From CALKZN01 sp964633815 (GTDB taxonomy: Bacteria > Pseudomonadota > Gammaproteobacteria > Arenicellales > Arenicellaceae): a stretch of 51,051 nucleotides of DNA. The notes under the pieces were generated by a model, which did not search any database, was not told the DNA's origin, and saw only the letters and a program-made list of their open reading frames with translations. Positions 26,157 through 35,018 of this stretch are shown in pieces. Location: positions 1-51,051 of the forward strand of contig CAZWHW010000011.1 in NCBI GenBank assembly GCA_964633815.1. The letters are read 5' to 3'. Position numbers and translations under genes: made by a program. Numbering within the stretch: the first letter of the stretch is position 1; each line of letters begins with the position of its first letter.

Positions 26157-27260
26157 TTAACGAAAATGCTTGCTGAGTTTCAGTCCTTGCGATTGATAAT
26201 TAGAACTTAAACCAGCGCCGTAGACAGTATCCGGCATTTCACTGAGATACTCGTATACCAATCGACCCACATATTGACCATGCTCCAACAAAAACGGCAC
26301 TTCATATGAGCGCACTTCAAGCACAGCTCTAGAACCTTCTCCACCTGCCTCAGGAGCACCAAAACCTGGATCAAAAAATCCAGCATAATGCACCCGAAAC
26401 TCGCCAACCAAATTATCATAAGCCACCATTTCTGCGGCATGATCAACGGGCACATGCACAGCTTCACGCGATGCAAGGATATAAAATTCACCAGGATCTA
26501 ATATCAAACCCGAGTTCCTAGACTCATCGTTAATATAAATTGCTTCCCAAAAATCACTAATTCCGCATTCACCGACTTTATCGACATCAATAACACCTGC
26601 ATGACGCTTGGCGCGATATCCTATTAAACCATCATTATCTTCACCCAATACATCCGCAGTTAACGGAATACCACCGCGCACATGCTCATCCGAAATTTTA
26701 TCATTCGTAAGTTGTCGCGTTTGATGCAACTGCACATGATCAAAATCATCCAAAAATGATTGACCTGAGCGCACCCTTAGTTGAGACAGGCGCGAGCCTG
26801 AACGAACCAAAACACTAAATGTTTGTGGACAAATTTCTGCATATAACTTCCCATTATAGCCAGCCACCACTTGATCAAATTCGCGCGCGCCATCGGCAAT
26901 CAATCGCGTAAAAACATCCAAGCGTCCAGTTGAGCTTTTAGGGTTGGCAGCCGCAGAAAGTTCGCTTGGCAATGCCAGTGATTCTTGCAATGGCACAATA
27001 TACACACAACCTCTTTCCAGCACCGCACCATTACGTAAATCAATCTCATGCATGGCAAGTTTATCAATACAAGTTTGCACTGAACGCCGAATACCAGGTA
27101 AGAAAGACGTTCTAACTCGATACGCTATTTCTCCCAAACGCAGATCTAAACTAGCAGGTTGTAATTGATCAGAAAATAATGGCTGCTGAATTTGAATAGC
27201 ACCATTTTCTAATAATTCTTTTAAGTGTTGGGAAGCAAGTGCTCCTCGATATTGTTCCAT
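26157..27260 (-). CDS. dcd: Long-form 2'-deoxycytidine 5'-triphosphate deaminase
   Basis: Deaminates dCTP to dUTP for thymidylate synthesis. At 367 residues it is about twice the length of E. coli Dcd (193) and matches the extended DCD family that is common in Alphaproteobacteria. The dUTPase-like motif NPKSSTGRLDVFTRLIADG holds the conserved S-S-x-G-R core, and a second repeat-like half includes FRVHYAGFFDPGFGAP, a dUTPase/Dcd-type barrel motif. The two halves look like two related domains in one chain. It follows the RraA-like gene by 23 nt on the same strand. Confidence 0.88.
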   Translation of the reverse strand: MEQYRGALASQHLKELLENGAIQIQQPLFSDQLQPASLDLRLGEIAYRVRTSFLPGIRRSVQTCIDKLAMHEIDLRNGAVLERGCVYIVPLQESLALPSELSAAANPKSSTGRLDVFTRLIADGAREFDQVVAGYNGKLYAEICPQTFSVLVRSGSRLSQLRVRSGQSFLDDFDHVQLHQTRQLTNDKISDEHVRGGIPLTADVLGEDNDGLIGYRAKRHAGVIDVDKVGECGISDFWEAIYINDESRNSGLILDPGEFYILASREAVHVPVDHAAEMVAYDNLVGEFRVHYAGFFDPGFGAPEAGGEGSRAVLEVRSYEVPFLLEHGQYVGRLVYEYLSEMPDTVYGAGLSSNYQSQGLKLSKHFR

Positions 27261-27283
27261 ATGCTACGCCATTCAATAAAATT

Positions 27284-27919
27284 CTAACTATCGCTTTCAG
27301 TAACTATCGCTTGGATTTTCTGATAGTGATTGTCACGCCATTGCTCGAGAGTCGTATTTTCAGCTTTGATTTTTTTCTCATAAGCCTCTTTCAATACTGA
27401 TTCAATGTCAAGCAATGGAATTACTACAATACCTTCTTCATCGGCTACAACTAAATCCCCTGAATTCACCTTCAACCCCCCACATTGAATTTCAATCTGA
27501 GCTTGCCCTTCAGAACCTTTTTTGCCTGGTTTCGGATAGACACCTCGAGCAAATACTGGGAAACCTATATCGCGTACTTCTCCTACATCTCGAAACACTC
27601 CATCTAGCACAAAACCAGCTATACCATTTTTCTGCGCAATTGCGCAGACATTGCCGCCAGCAATTGCATAATCATGCGCTTCAGCTTCGACTACAACTAC
27701 AGCTCCCGGAGCTGCAGAGTAAATTGCGTCATGTAAATAGGTATTGCTTCGGTTTTCGCAGCGAACCGTATACGCCAAACCAAAAAGTCGTGGCACATCT
27801 TTACCTTGGGCTATTTGACATTGTATACCTATATCCATAGCGCAAGATTGACCCAATGCATCAGAAATATCAGTTGAGAGTAAGCCTTGGTATTTATCTA
27901 GATTCATAGCAGCGCCCAT
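27284..27919 (-). CDS. RraA-like protein (RraA / HMG aldolase superfamily)
   Basis: A 211-residue protein of the RraA family. The core GGNVCAIAQKNGIAGFVLDG and VFRDVGEVRDIGFPVFARG matches the active-site loop with the conserved G-x-x-R-D of class II pyruvate aldolases such as 4-hydroxy-4-methyl-2-oxoglutarate aldolase. E. coli RraA, an RNase E inhibitor, has 161 residues; this one has extended N- and C-termini, so an enzymatic role is at least as likely. Two in-frame ATGs at 27919 and 27907 are possible starts and neither has a strong ribosome site. It precedes the long dcd gene. Confidence 0.8.
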   Translation of the reverse strand: MGAAMNLDKYQGLLSTDISDALGQSCAMDIGIQCQIAQGKDVPRLFGLAYTVRCENRSNTYLHDAIYSAAPGAVVVVEAEAHDYAIAGGNVCAIAQKNGIAGFVLDGVFRDVGEVRDIGFPVFARGVYPKPGKKGSEGQAQIEIQCGGLKVNSGDLVVADEEGIVVIPLLDIESVLKEAYEKKIKAENTTLEQWRDNHYQKIQAIVTESDS

Positions 27920-28044
27920 AGGTTAGAATTTAACTCAATAAAGGGGTTTTGGAATATTGCATTTATTCTTTTAAAGAGCAAATTTTCACCTAAAAAAAAC
28001 CACATTTAATCTACTACAGTTTGTTCAACTCAAGACAAAATCGA

Positions 28045-28072
28045 TTGCTTGTTTCCCTATTTTTGCTATATT
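28045..28072 (+). promoter_or_regulatory. Predicted sigma70 promoter of gcvTP
   Basis: TTGCTT (28045-28050) and TATATT (28067-28072) are 16 nt apart and lie just upstream of the glycine riboswitch. The stretch from 27920 to here shows no gene. Confidence 0.5.
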
Positions 28073-28085
28073 TGAAATATTGATG

Positions 28086-28300
28086 AATTCTGCGGGAGAG
28101 AGTTCTTTTTTAGAAAGACAGCAAAATAAGCTAAAAAGAACCGCCGAAGGCGCAACAGCTCGTAATCGCTCAGGCAAATAGGACCTCAGAAGAATGAAAT
28201 TAACATACATGTTAGTTTTGACATCAACTCTGGAGAGCGGCAATGCAAATAGCATTGTCCACCGAAGAGGTAAACTTTCAGGTACCCGGACAGAGGAGCA
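28086..28300 (+). promoter_or_regulatory. Tandem glycine riboswitch controlling gcvT-gcvP
   Basis: Two glycine aptamers in series. The first contains GCGGGAGAG, then ACCGCCGAAGGCGCAA and CGCTCAGGCAAATAGGACC; the second contains CTCTGGAGAG, then CCACCGAAGAGG and CTTTCAGG..CCGGACAGAG. These are the conserved core strings of the glycine riboswitch, and the outer stems pair (TTCTG/CAGAA and CTCTG/CAGAG). The linker between them is longer than usual and carries TAACATACATGTTA. Downstream, GGCTAAA and TTTAGCC (28307-28329) form a hairpin without a T run, so control may act on translation or on alternative pairing rather than by a simple terminator. Such switches turn the glycine cleavage genes on when glycine is abundant. 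Confidence 0.92.
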
Positions 28301-28372
28301 TAGCAAGGCTAAAGCAAAATGTTTTAGCCAGTAAATTGATTGAGTTTGCGCTATGCACCGAGGTATTACCTA

Positions 28373-29524
28373 ATGTCCGTTTCAACAGAAAACTCTGAAA
28401 AATTCGCCCATTTATTACAAACTCCTTTGCTTTCAGAGCATTTAAAGCTGGGCGCACGCGTAGTTGATTTTGGTGGTTGGGCCTTGCCTGTGAATTATGG
28501 CTCACAAGTGGATGAGCACCATGCTGTTCGAAAAACAGCAGGAATGTTTGATGTGTCCCATATGACCGTGTCGGACCTTAATGGCGCTGAAGCTATTCCC
28601 TTTCTACGTTTTTTACTCGCCAATGACATCGACAAGGCGAATATTAATAATGGCAAAGCTATCTACAGCTGCATGCTCAATGAAAAAGGCGGAGTGATTG
28701 ATGATCTTATTGCCTATCGACTCAGCGATCAACATTGCCGCTTGGTGACTAATGCCGCCACTAATGCTAAGGATATGGCATGGATCAAGCAACAAGCTCA
28801 AGCATTTGATGTGAGCTTTACCGAGCAAACAGAATTAGCTTTAATAGCTATTCAAGGACCGCAAGCAATTATTCGAAGTGCAGAAATTTTCCCAAGTTAC
28901 GCCAAGCTAATTCGCTTATTAAAAAGATTTCAAGGCAGTTTTGTCGCACAAGACGCTTTAGAACCAACTGAACAACAAACACACGGTGTGTTTGTTGGCA
29001 GGACTGGCTACACAGGTGAAGACGGCCTTGAAGTCATTCTGCCCGCCAAACAAGCCGCACTCCACTGGCGCAAATTGATTGAGGCTAACATTCAGCCTTG
29101 TGGGCTTGGCGCAAGAGATACATTACGGCTCGAAGCAGGCATGGCACTGTATGGTAATGACCTAGATGAACAATATTCACCGCTGGAATCTGGACTTGGA
29201 TGGACTGTGTCACTCGAAGACCGTGATTTTATTGGCAAAGCCACCTTGCAAACCCAACAAGACAATACACCCGAATTCAAAATGATTGGCTTGATACTGG
29301 AAGGTCGCGGTGTACTACGTGGCCATCAGCCCGTGCAATTGAATGGCACAGCTATTGGCGAAATCACCAGTGGTACTTTTTCACCTACACTAGAAAAATC
29401 CATCGCATTGGCACGCATTAATTCAAGTGCTGAAATCGCCATCGACGATACAGTCCATGTTGAAGTTCGCAATAAACTATTGCAATGCCGAGTGGTGAAA
29501 TATCCTTTTATTCAATTCAAATAA
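28373..29524 (+). CDS. gcvT: Glycine cleavage system T protein (aminomethyltransferase)
   Basis: Transfers the methylene group from the aminomethyl-lipoyl H protein to tetrahydrofolate and releases ammonia. The 383-residue protein starts at the ATG 28373, preceded by GAGG; a TTG at 28340 would add eleven unrelated residues. Family segments include VVDFGGWALPVNYGSQ, AGMFDVSHM, GRTGYTGEDGLEV, LGARDTLRLEAGMALYG and GEITSGTFSPTL. It is first in the riboswitch-controlled unit with gcvP. Confidence 0.95.
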   Translation: MSVSTENSEKFAHLLQTPLLSEHLKLGARVVDFGGWALPVNYGSQVDEHHAVRKTAGMFDVSHMTVSDLNGAEAIPFLRFLLANDIDKANINNGKAIYSCMLNEKGGVIDDLIAYRLSDQHCRLVTNAATNAKDMAWIKQQAQAFDVSFTEQTELALIAIQGPQAIIRSAEIFPSYAKLIRLLKRFQGSFVAQDALEPTEQQTHGVFVGRTGYTGEDGLEVILPAKQAALHWRKLIEANIQPCGLGARDTLRLEAGMALYGNDLDEQYSPLESGLGWTVSLEDRDFIGKATLQTQQDNTPEFKMIGLILEGRGVLRGHQPVQLNGTAIGEITSGTFSPTLEKSIALARINSSAEIAIDDTVHVEVRNKLLQCRVVKYPFIQFK

Positions 29525-29566
29525 ATACCACACTGACCCACTTAATTAGTTTCCACGAGAATTATT

Positions 29567-32374
29567 ATGAGCCAATTTAATAACCGACATATCGGCCCAA
29601 ACTCAAGCGACACCAAAACAATGCTCGATGCGTTAGGCTATGACAGTTTGGATCAACTCACGGCAGCGGTTGTGCCTGATAGTATTGCAGACGATTCACC
29701 ATTAACATTATCTGAGCCAATTTCAGAAGAACAAGCACTCGCTGAACTCAAACAATTGGCTCAACAAAACACTGTGCTCAATTCACTTATTGGCCAAGGC
29801 TATTATGGCACTTTGACACCAAAGGTTATTTTGCGCAATGTGTTAGAAAATCCAGCATGGTATACAGCATACACACCCTATCAGCCTGAAATTTCACAAG
29901 GTCGTTTAGAGGTATTATTTTATTTCCAAACCATGATCACCGAATTAACTGGCATGGACATTGCTAATGCATCGATGTTAGATGAAAGCACGGCAGCCGC
30001 TGAAGCTATGACTTTATGTCATCGCGCCGTACGAGGCAAAAAGAATACCTTTTTGATTTCAAAAAACTGTCACCCGCAAACCATTGAATTATTAAAAACT
30101 CGTGGTGAGCCTCTGGGTTTCGAATTGATCTTTTTTGATGAAACTCAAGTTATCGAAAACTGGGACGACGTATTCGGAGTGATGCTGCAATACCCCGACA
30201 CGTATGGCAATGTTCATGACCTGAGCAAATTATGTGAGACTGCGCATGAACATAATGCATTGGTTATTATGGCCAGTGACTTACTTGCGCTAACACAGCT
30301 AAAATCTCCAGGGCAAATTGGCGCGGATGTTGTGGTCGGCAATTCACAACGGTTTGGCGTGCCGATGGGTTTTGGTGGCCCTCATGCTGGATTTTTTTCC
30401 ACCAAAGATAAATTCAAACGTTCCATGCCCGGTCGTTTGGTTGGTGAGTCCATTGACGTGCATGGCAACCCAGCATATCGCCTAGCATTACAAACTCGCG
30501 AACAACATATTCGCCGAGAAAAAGCGACCTCTAACATTTGTACTGCACAGGCCTTGCTAGCCATCATGGCAACATTGTATGCCTCCTATCATGGCCCACA
30601 AGGGCTAAAGGACATTGGCGCGAAGGTACATAAGCTAACAGCAACGCTTGCTAACACATTAAAAAAGCATGGTATTGAAGTTTTAAACCAAACTTTTTTT
30701 GACACAATTCGCATCAAAGCAGATGTTAAATCGATTCAAGCGCAAGCTGTCGCTGCTGGCTATAACATTAATTGCCGTGACGATGATCATATTACTATTT
30801 CATTAGATGAAACTTCCAATAACAGTGATGTAAAAAATATTTTGGCATTTTTTGACATTCATTCTGACACTATAACTGCATCAGGTATCCTCACAGAGCA
30901 ATACAGTCGACAAGACAACTTTCTATCTCAATCTATGTTTAATTCCTATCATTCTGAAACAGAAATGATGCGCTATCTGCGTAAACTTGCTGACAAAGAT
31001 TTAGCCCTAGATCGAACTATGATTCCATTGGGTTCATGCACAATGAAACTGAATGCAGCCAGTGAAATGATCCCTGTTACGTGGCCTGAATTTGCCAACA
31101 TGCATCCATTTGCTCCACATAATCAGGCACATGGCTACCATGCTATGATCGAGCAACTTGAAGAAATGCTTTGCGCAGCAACAGGTTATGACAAAATGTC
31201 TCTACAACCCAACGCTGGCTCTCAAGGAGAATATGCTGGCTTGTTAGCAATCAAAGGTTATCACGAGTCACGCGGCGACTTTGATCGCGATATTTGTTTA
31301 ATTCCAAACTCTGCGCACGGGACTAATCCTGCGAGTGCGCAAATGGCTAATATGCAAGTGGTGGTGATCAAATGCGATGACAATGGCAACGTCGATTTAA
31401 CCGATTTGAATGGGAAAATCGCCGAATATCCAAATCGAATAGCAGGCATTATGATTACCTATCCTTCAACGCATGGTGTGTTTGAAGAAGATGTGACAAA
31501 AGTCTGCGCAGCAGTGCATGCAACCGGAGGACAAGTTTATATTGATGGAGCAAATTTAAATGCCTTAGTCGGCGTTGCGCATCCTGGCAAATTCGGCGGA
31601 GATGTTTCCCACTTGAATTTACATAAAACCTTTTGCATTCCGCATGGTGGTGGTGGCCCTGGCGTAGGTCCAATTGGTGTAGGTAAACACTTAGAACCTT
31701 TTATGCCCAAAGACGGCATCAATAACGAACGCAAAGGTCCTTTAATTTCTGGCGCACCTTTTGGTAGTGCCGCTATATTACCCATTTCTTGGATGTATAT
31801 TCGCATGATGGGTGCTAACGGATTGCGTGAAGCAACTCAAATGGCTATCTTGAATGCCAACTATATCGCACATCGACTCAAAGATAAGTATGAAATTTTA
31901 TACACGGGGAATAATGGCCTTGTTGCCCATGAATGCATTCTTGATACGCGCAGCATGAAAGATGATGGTGTTAACGTCGATGATATTGCTAAGCGCTTAA
32001 TTGATTTTGGTTTTCATGCACCTACCATGAGCTTTCCCGTGCCCGGCACTTTGATGATTGAGCCAACAGAAAGTGAAAGCCTAGTTGAATTGGAACGCTT
32101 TTGCCGAGCAATGCGCATTATCCATGACGAATATCTACAAGTTAAATCAGGTGAAATGCCTACTGACAATAATCCACTAGCTAATGCGCCACATACTGCA
32201 GAATTTTTACTCAATGATAATTTATCTGTGCCGTATGCACGAAAAACTGGGAGTCACCCTGATGCAAACAATGACCCACAAAGTAAATATTGGCCACCCG
32301 TGGGTAGAATCGATAATGTTTTTGGCGATAAAAATTTAGTGTGCTCTTGTCCCAGTATGTCTGAGTATGAATAA
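29567..32374 (+). CDS. gcvP: Glycine dehydrogenase (decarboxylating), P protein
   Basis: PLP-dependent enzyme that decarboxylates glycine and passes the aminomethyl group to the lipoylated H protein. The 935-residue single-chain form is intact, with the N-terminal MSQFNNRHIGPN, the PLP-binding lysine K687 in NLHKTFCIPHGGGGPG, and LMIEPTESE near the end. It follows gcvT by 42 nt. The H protein gene that usually lies between them is missing, so gcvH must be elsewhere. A terminator follows about 190 nt downstream. Confidence 0.97.
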   Translation: MSQFNNRHIGPNSSDTKTMLDALGYDSLDQLTAAVVPDSIADDSPLTLSEPISEEQALAELKQLAQQNTVLNSLIGQGYYGTLTPKVILRNVLENPAWYTAYTPYQPEISQGRLEVLFYFQTMITELTGMDIANASMLDESTAAAEAMTLCHRAVRGKKNTFLISKNCHPQTIELLKTRGEPLGFELIFFDETQVIENWDDVFGVMLQYPDTYGNVHDLSKLCETAHEHNALVIMASDLLALTQLKSPGQIGADVVVGNSQRFGVPMGFGGPHAGFFSTKDKFKRSMPGRLVGESIDVHGNPAYRLALQTREQHIRREKATSNICTAQALLAIMATLYASYHGPQGLKDIGAKVHKLTATLANTLKKHGIEVLNQTFFDTIRIKADVKSIQAQAVAAGYNINCRDDDHITISLDETSNNSDVKNILAFFDIHSDTITASGILTEQYSRQDNFLSQSMFNSYHSETEMMRYLRKLADKDLALDRTMIPLGSCTMKLNAASEMIPVTWPEFANMHPFAPHNQAHGYHAMIEQLEEMLCAATGYDKMSLQPNAGSQGEYAGLLAIKGYHESRGDFDRDICLIPNSAHGTNPASAQMANMQVVVIKCDDNGNVDLTDLNGKIAEYPNRIAGIMITYPSTHGVFEEDVTKVCAAVHATGGQVYIDGANLNALVGVAHPGKFGGDVSHLNLHKTFCIPHGGGGPGVGPIGVGKHLEPFMPKDGINNERKGPLISGAPFGSAAILPISWMYIRMMGANGLREATQMAILNANYIAHRLKDKYEILYTGNNGLVAHECILDTRSMKDDGVNVDDIAKRLIDFGFHAPTMSFPVPGTLMIEPTESESLVELERFCRAMRIIHDEYLQVKSGEMPTDNNPLANAPHTAEFLLNDNLSVPYARKTGSHPDANNDPQSKYWPPVGRIDNVFGDKNLVCSCPSMSEYE

Positions 32375-32566
32375 GCTCTGGCATATAACTAGACAACAAT
32401 AGAGCTCTGAACCACTGTTACACTTGTTTACATTCATCAATAAAAGAATCGTTTATATTAGTTTTATTGAGTTTGCCGTATAACTCAAACAAGTATGATT
32501 TGAAACAAATTTATATTCGATTCATATTTTCTTAGTAAGTGGTTTTAATTTTTTATTTTTTCATTT
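32375..32566. other. AT-rich intergenic stretch downstream of gcvP
   Basis: No open frame of note. A small hairpin (TTGAGTT, 8-nt loop, AACTCAA) lies near 32467-32489. Otherwise it is the untranslated tail leading to the terminator. Confidence 0.5.
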
Positions 32567-32599
32567 ACCCACATTATTTAGTTAATGTGGGTTTTTTTT
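32567..32599 (+). terminator. Rho-independent terminator of gcvTP
   Basis: ACCCACATTA pairs with TAATGTGGGT around a 6-nt loop and is followed by a run of eight T residues. Confidence 0.9.
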
Positions 32600-32601
32600 G
32601 C

Positions 32602-32622
32602 CTTATGAGTTACTCATTAATC
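32602..32622. repeat. 21-nt contig-end sequence repeated on the other side of the gap
   Basis: The 21 nt before the N run are identical to the 21 nt after it (32723-32743), beginning CTTATGAGTTACTC. This is the pattern left when two overlapping contigs are joined by a fixed 100-N spacer, so the repeat is probably an assembly artefact. Confidence 0.85.
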
Positions 32623-32722
32623 NNNNNNNNNNNNNNNNNNNNNNNNNNNNNNNNNNNNNNNNNNNNNNNNNNNNNNNNNNNNNNNNNNNNNNNNNNNNNN
32701 NNNNNNNNNNNNNNNNNNNNNN
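32623..32722. other. Assembly gap of 100 N
   Basis: One hundred ambiguous bases between identical 21-nt flanks. The true sequence may have no gap at all. Confidence 0.95.
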
Positions 32723-32723
32723 C

Positions 32724-33647
32724 TTATGAGTTACTCATTAATCCTGTGCAAATGCTATCTATAGTCTCTTGATTCTTTAAAATTTTGAAATGCCCTAAAC
32801 CTTGCAATTCTGTTAATTTTGCTGTTTGCCCACGTTCTAGCAACATTTGAAACACTGTTTGATTAGTTTCAATGCTGATTTCTGTATCTAACAAATCATG
32901 CCAAATCTCGACTTCTTCAGAAAAATTGAGATTGTGTAGTAAAGTTTCAATAGTCAAATTTTCCCATGAACCTGGGAAAATATTTCTATCACAATACTGT
33001 TTAATATATTGCGTGATCTTTGGAATCAATTTTTGTAAACCAAAGGCAGCTGCATACTCGTTTAATAAGTAATTTATATCTAAATTTGGCGCAATCATTA
33101 TGAATTTTCGAATTTTAAAATTTTCATTCAATGCCAAAGCTGTCGCAGGCGATCCAAAACTATGAGTGATAATAGAATCGATAGGCCCAAATTTCTCATG
33201 TATTTCTTTTAGCTCATCAGCACATTCATAAATATGTGTATAATTTTCCCCCTGACCAAAATGCGCTGGCAAATTTACCATCATTACTCGAAAGCCCCGC
33301 TTAAGCAAAACTGGAGTAAAGCGCCGCATCTGATGAGCACGTCCACGCCAGCCATGAACGCAAACAACTAACGGCTGTTCTTCAAAAGAAGGGCTATCAT
33401 TGTAAAACAAAAACGCTTGTCCAAGATTTAAATCTATTTTTTCTTGTGCGCTTTGTTGCCAATCAAGCACATATTGTTTTGGCTTGGGCATAAATGGCTT
33501 AAACCAAATCGTTGCCATAAATTTTGCCGCTAAACTTGGGCATACGAATGCAACAATACGAAGAATTGAGCTAACTTTATCTACCCAATCGGGTAACACA
33601 CTAGTACCATTTTTAGACTGTTCACTAACAGATGACGTGTCAGGCAT
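32724..33647 (-). CDS. Alpha/beta-hydrolase family protein
   Basis: A 307-residue serine hydrolase-like protein. VVCVHGWRGRAHQM holds the oxyanion-hole HG motif, IITHSFGSPATALAL the nucleophile elbow (variant of GxSxG with the serine after H), and the closing LQGLGHFKIL supplies the catalytic histidine. There is a hydrophobic stretch near residues 29-50 that may associate with the membrane. Substrate unknown. The stop codon lies just inside the sequence after the assembly gap, within the 21-nt contig-overlap sequence, so the gene is complete. It starts 8 nt after the YqfO-like gene, an operon arrangement. Confidence 0.82.
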   Translation of the reverse strand: MPDTSSVSEQSKNGTSVLPDWVDKVSSILRIVAFVCPSLAAKFMATIWFKPFMPKPKQYVLDWQQSAQEKIDLNLGQAFLFYNDSPSFEEQPLVVCVHGWRGRAHQMRRFTPVLLKRGFRVMMVNLPAHFGQGENYTHIYECADELKEIHEKFGPIDSIITHSFGSPATALALNENFKIRKFIMIAPNLDINYLLNEYAAAFGLQKLIPKITQYIKQYCDRNIFPGSWENLTIETLLHNLNFSEEVEIWHDLLDTEISIETNQTVFQMLLERGQTAKLTELQGLGHFKILKNQETIDSICTGLMSNS

Positions 33648-33655
33648 TTTATTTT

Positions 33656-33973
33656 CTAGAATTTTTCATTATGACTAAGCACATGATAAGCCACTTCTTC
33701 ATATGGATGTGCCTTCTTCATTGCTTTTATTATTTTTTCAACATATTGATACTGACATAGCATTTCTACTCGATATTCTTGTAGCTGGGAAAGAAGGCCC
33801 ACTTCACCTTCAGCAGGATTGCTGCCATGTTTTGGCCGAAATTGTCCTTCACCTAAGACTTGCCAGCAACATTGATCATAATTGCCAAGCATCCCTGCAC
33901 CAGCATCAAACATGGCTTGCTTGACTTGTTCGCAGCAGTCTATAGGAACATAAAATGTAATAATAAAAATCAC
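33656..33973 (-). CDS. YqfO-like NIF3 regulatory-domain protein
   Basis: A 105-residue stand-alone version of the CutA/PII-like domain found inserted in or beside NIF3 proteins. Typical segments are ITFYVPIDCCEQVKQAMF, GAGMLGNYDQCCWQ, GQFRPKHGSNPAEGEVG and KKAHPYEEVAYHVL. Its molecular function is not well defined. The start is a GTG at 33973 that overlaps the TGA of a short upstream frame (GTGA), and it is followed by the hydrolase gene 8 nt downstream. Confidence 0.85.
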   Translation of the reverse strand: MIFIITFYVPIDCCEQVKQAMFDAGAGMLGNYDQCCWQVLGEGQFRPKHGSNPAEGEVGLLSQLQEYRVEMLCQYQYVEKIIKAMKKAHPYEEVAYHVLSHNEKF

Positions 33974-34074
33974 TGTAATTTAGAAGAATTTAATGCTTCG
34001 TTGATCGTATTTCCAAGTAATTCAGTTTCAACAGGCTTATGCAAAACAAACCAACAAGACGATACTAGGCACAT
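33970..34074 (-). pseudogene. Possible remnant of a response-regulator receiver domain C-terminus
   Basis: A 34-codon frame from the ATG at 34074 to the TGA at 33970. Its end, FVLHKPVETELLGNTINEAL, looks like the last strand and helix of a receiver domain, where K-P is the conserved lysine-proline. The phospho-acceptor part is absent and the frame is closed by a TAA about 30 nt upstream of the ATG. It overlaps the YqfO start by GTGA. It is most simply a truncated relic, although translational coupling with YqfO is possible. Confidence 0.35.
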
Positions 34075-34235
34075 TTTTATATAATGTCTCAATCTGTCTA
34101 GTTAGTATTTGGTTTTCATATGCAACCATTTTTTTCCTTCCCTTTTGTACCCTTTACTATAAATAACCTTACCATAGCCTAATAGCTTCCTACTATAAAC
34201 TTACACAAACTTAGGACTTACTTGATATGCTGTTA

Positions 34236-34264
34236 TTGTCGACAAGAACAACAAATTATATAGT
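34236..34264 (+). promoter_or_regulatory. Predicted sigma70 promoter of mobA
   Basis: TTGTCG (34236-34241) and TATAGT (34259-34264) are separated by 17 nt. The -35 lies in the palindrome TTGTCGACAA, which could also be an operator. The rest of 34075-34346 shows no gene. Confidence 0.5.
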
Positions 34265-34346
34265 GTGTTCATGAATCATTTTACCCCCTATATAAAGTTA
34301 GACAAAGGGATCATTGCATATCAACTTAATAACAATAAATCATTAA

Positions 34347-34979
34347 ATGACACGCTCGAATATACCTATTTGTAGACATGAAATCGCTGCATATATTCTT
34401 GCCGGTGGGAAGTCGCAACGCTTTTGTGGTCAAACCAAAGCATTGCAAATGCTTAACAGTAAAACATTGCTTAGTCATGTTATCGACTGCTTAAAAGTCC
34501 AAATAGACAACTTGCACATCAACTCTCATCTAACAGAATTTGAATCTTATAAGCTGCCAATAATCAGTGATGACTCTAGAAACCTATTTAATGGCCCCTT
34601 ATCAGGATTATTAGCTTGTATGCAGCATATGCAAATGCAGTTACCTGAGAAAAATTGGCTGTTAATCACACCTTGTGACGCGCCATGCTTACCTGCTGAT
34701 TTAGTAACCCGTTTATGCGAAAACATAACAAACCATAAAGCTGCCTGCATATCTTATGAAAACCATTTGCAGCCCACGTTTTCCATTTGGCACAAAAGTT
34801 TATTCATTGAAATTGATAATGCGGTCAATAAAAACAATTGGAGTGGCTTAAAAATATTAATTCAACATTTAAAAAACCAAGTGAAAATAGTCGATTATCC
34901 ATTACAAACAATCAACCCGTTTCTGAACATCAATACCAAAGAAGAATTAAAGCATGCTGCATTATTATTAAATAACTGA
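34347..34979 (+). CDS. mobA: Molybdenum cofactor guanylyltransferase
   Basis: Attaches GMP to molybdopterin to give the bis-MGD cofactor used by DMSO-reductase-family enzymes, including bacterial nitrate reductases. The 210-residue protein has the nucleotidyltransferase loop AYILAGGKSQRFCGQTKAL and the later LLITPCDAPCLP, which carries the Mg-binding aspartate. Its position facing the nitrogen-regulated redox cluster suggests that a molybdoenzyme belongs to the same pathway, although none is encoded within the window. Confidence 0.9.
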   Translation: MTRSNIPICRHEIAAYILAGGKSQRFCGQTKALQMLNSKTLLSHVIDCLKVQIDNLHINSHLTEFESYKLPIISDDSRNLFNGPLSGLLACMQHMQMQLPEKNWLLITPCDAPCLPADLVTRLCENITNHKAACISYENHLQPTFSIWHKSLFIEIDNAVNKNNWSGLKILIQHLKNQVKIVDYPLQTINPFLNINTKEELKHAALLLNN

Positions 34980-35018
34980 TTAAACGATGCTAATAACTAA
35001 AGGCCTAGGCATCCAGTT

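Noticed and set aside
28025..28505. Minus-strand open frames across the gcvT leader
   Set aside because: They lie in the glycine riboswitch and on the antisense strand of gcvT, without ribosome sites or recognisable protein features.
32602..32743. 21-nt direct repeat as a mobile-element target duplication
   Set aside because: It flanks an N run exactly and is better explained as overlapping contig ends.
32539..32772. Open frame reading through the 100-N gap
   Set aside because: It exists only because ambiguous bases were translated; the flanks are a terminator and the end of the hydrolase gene.
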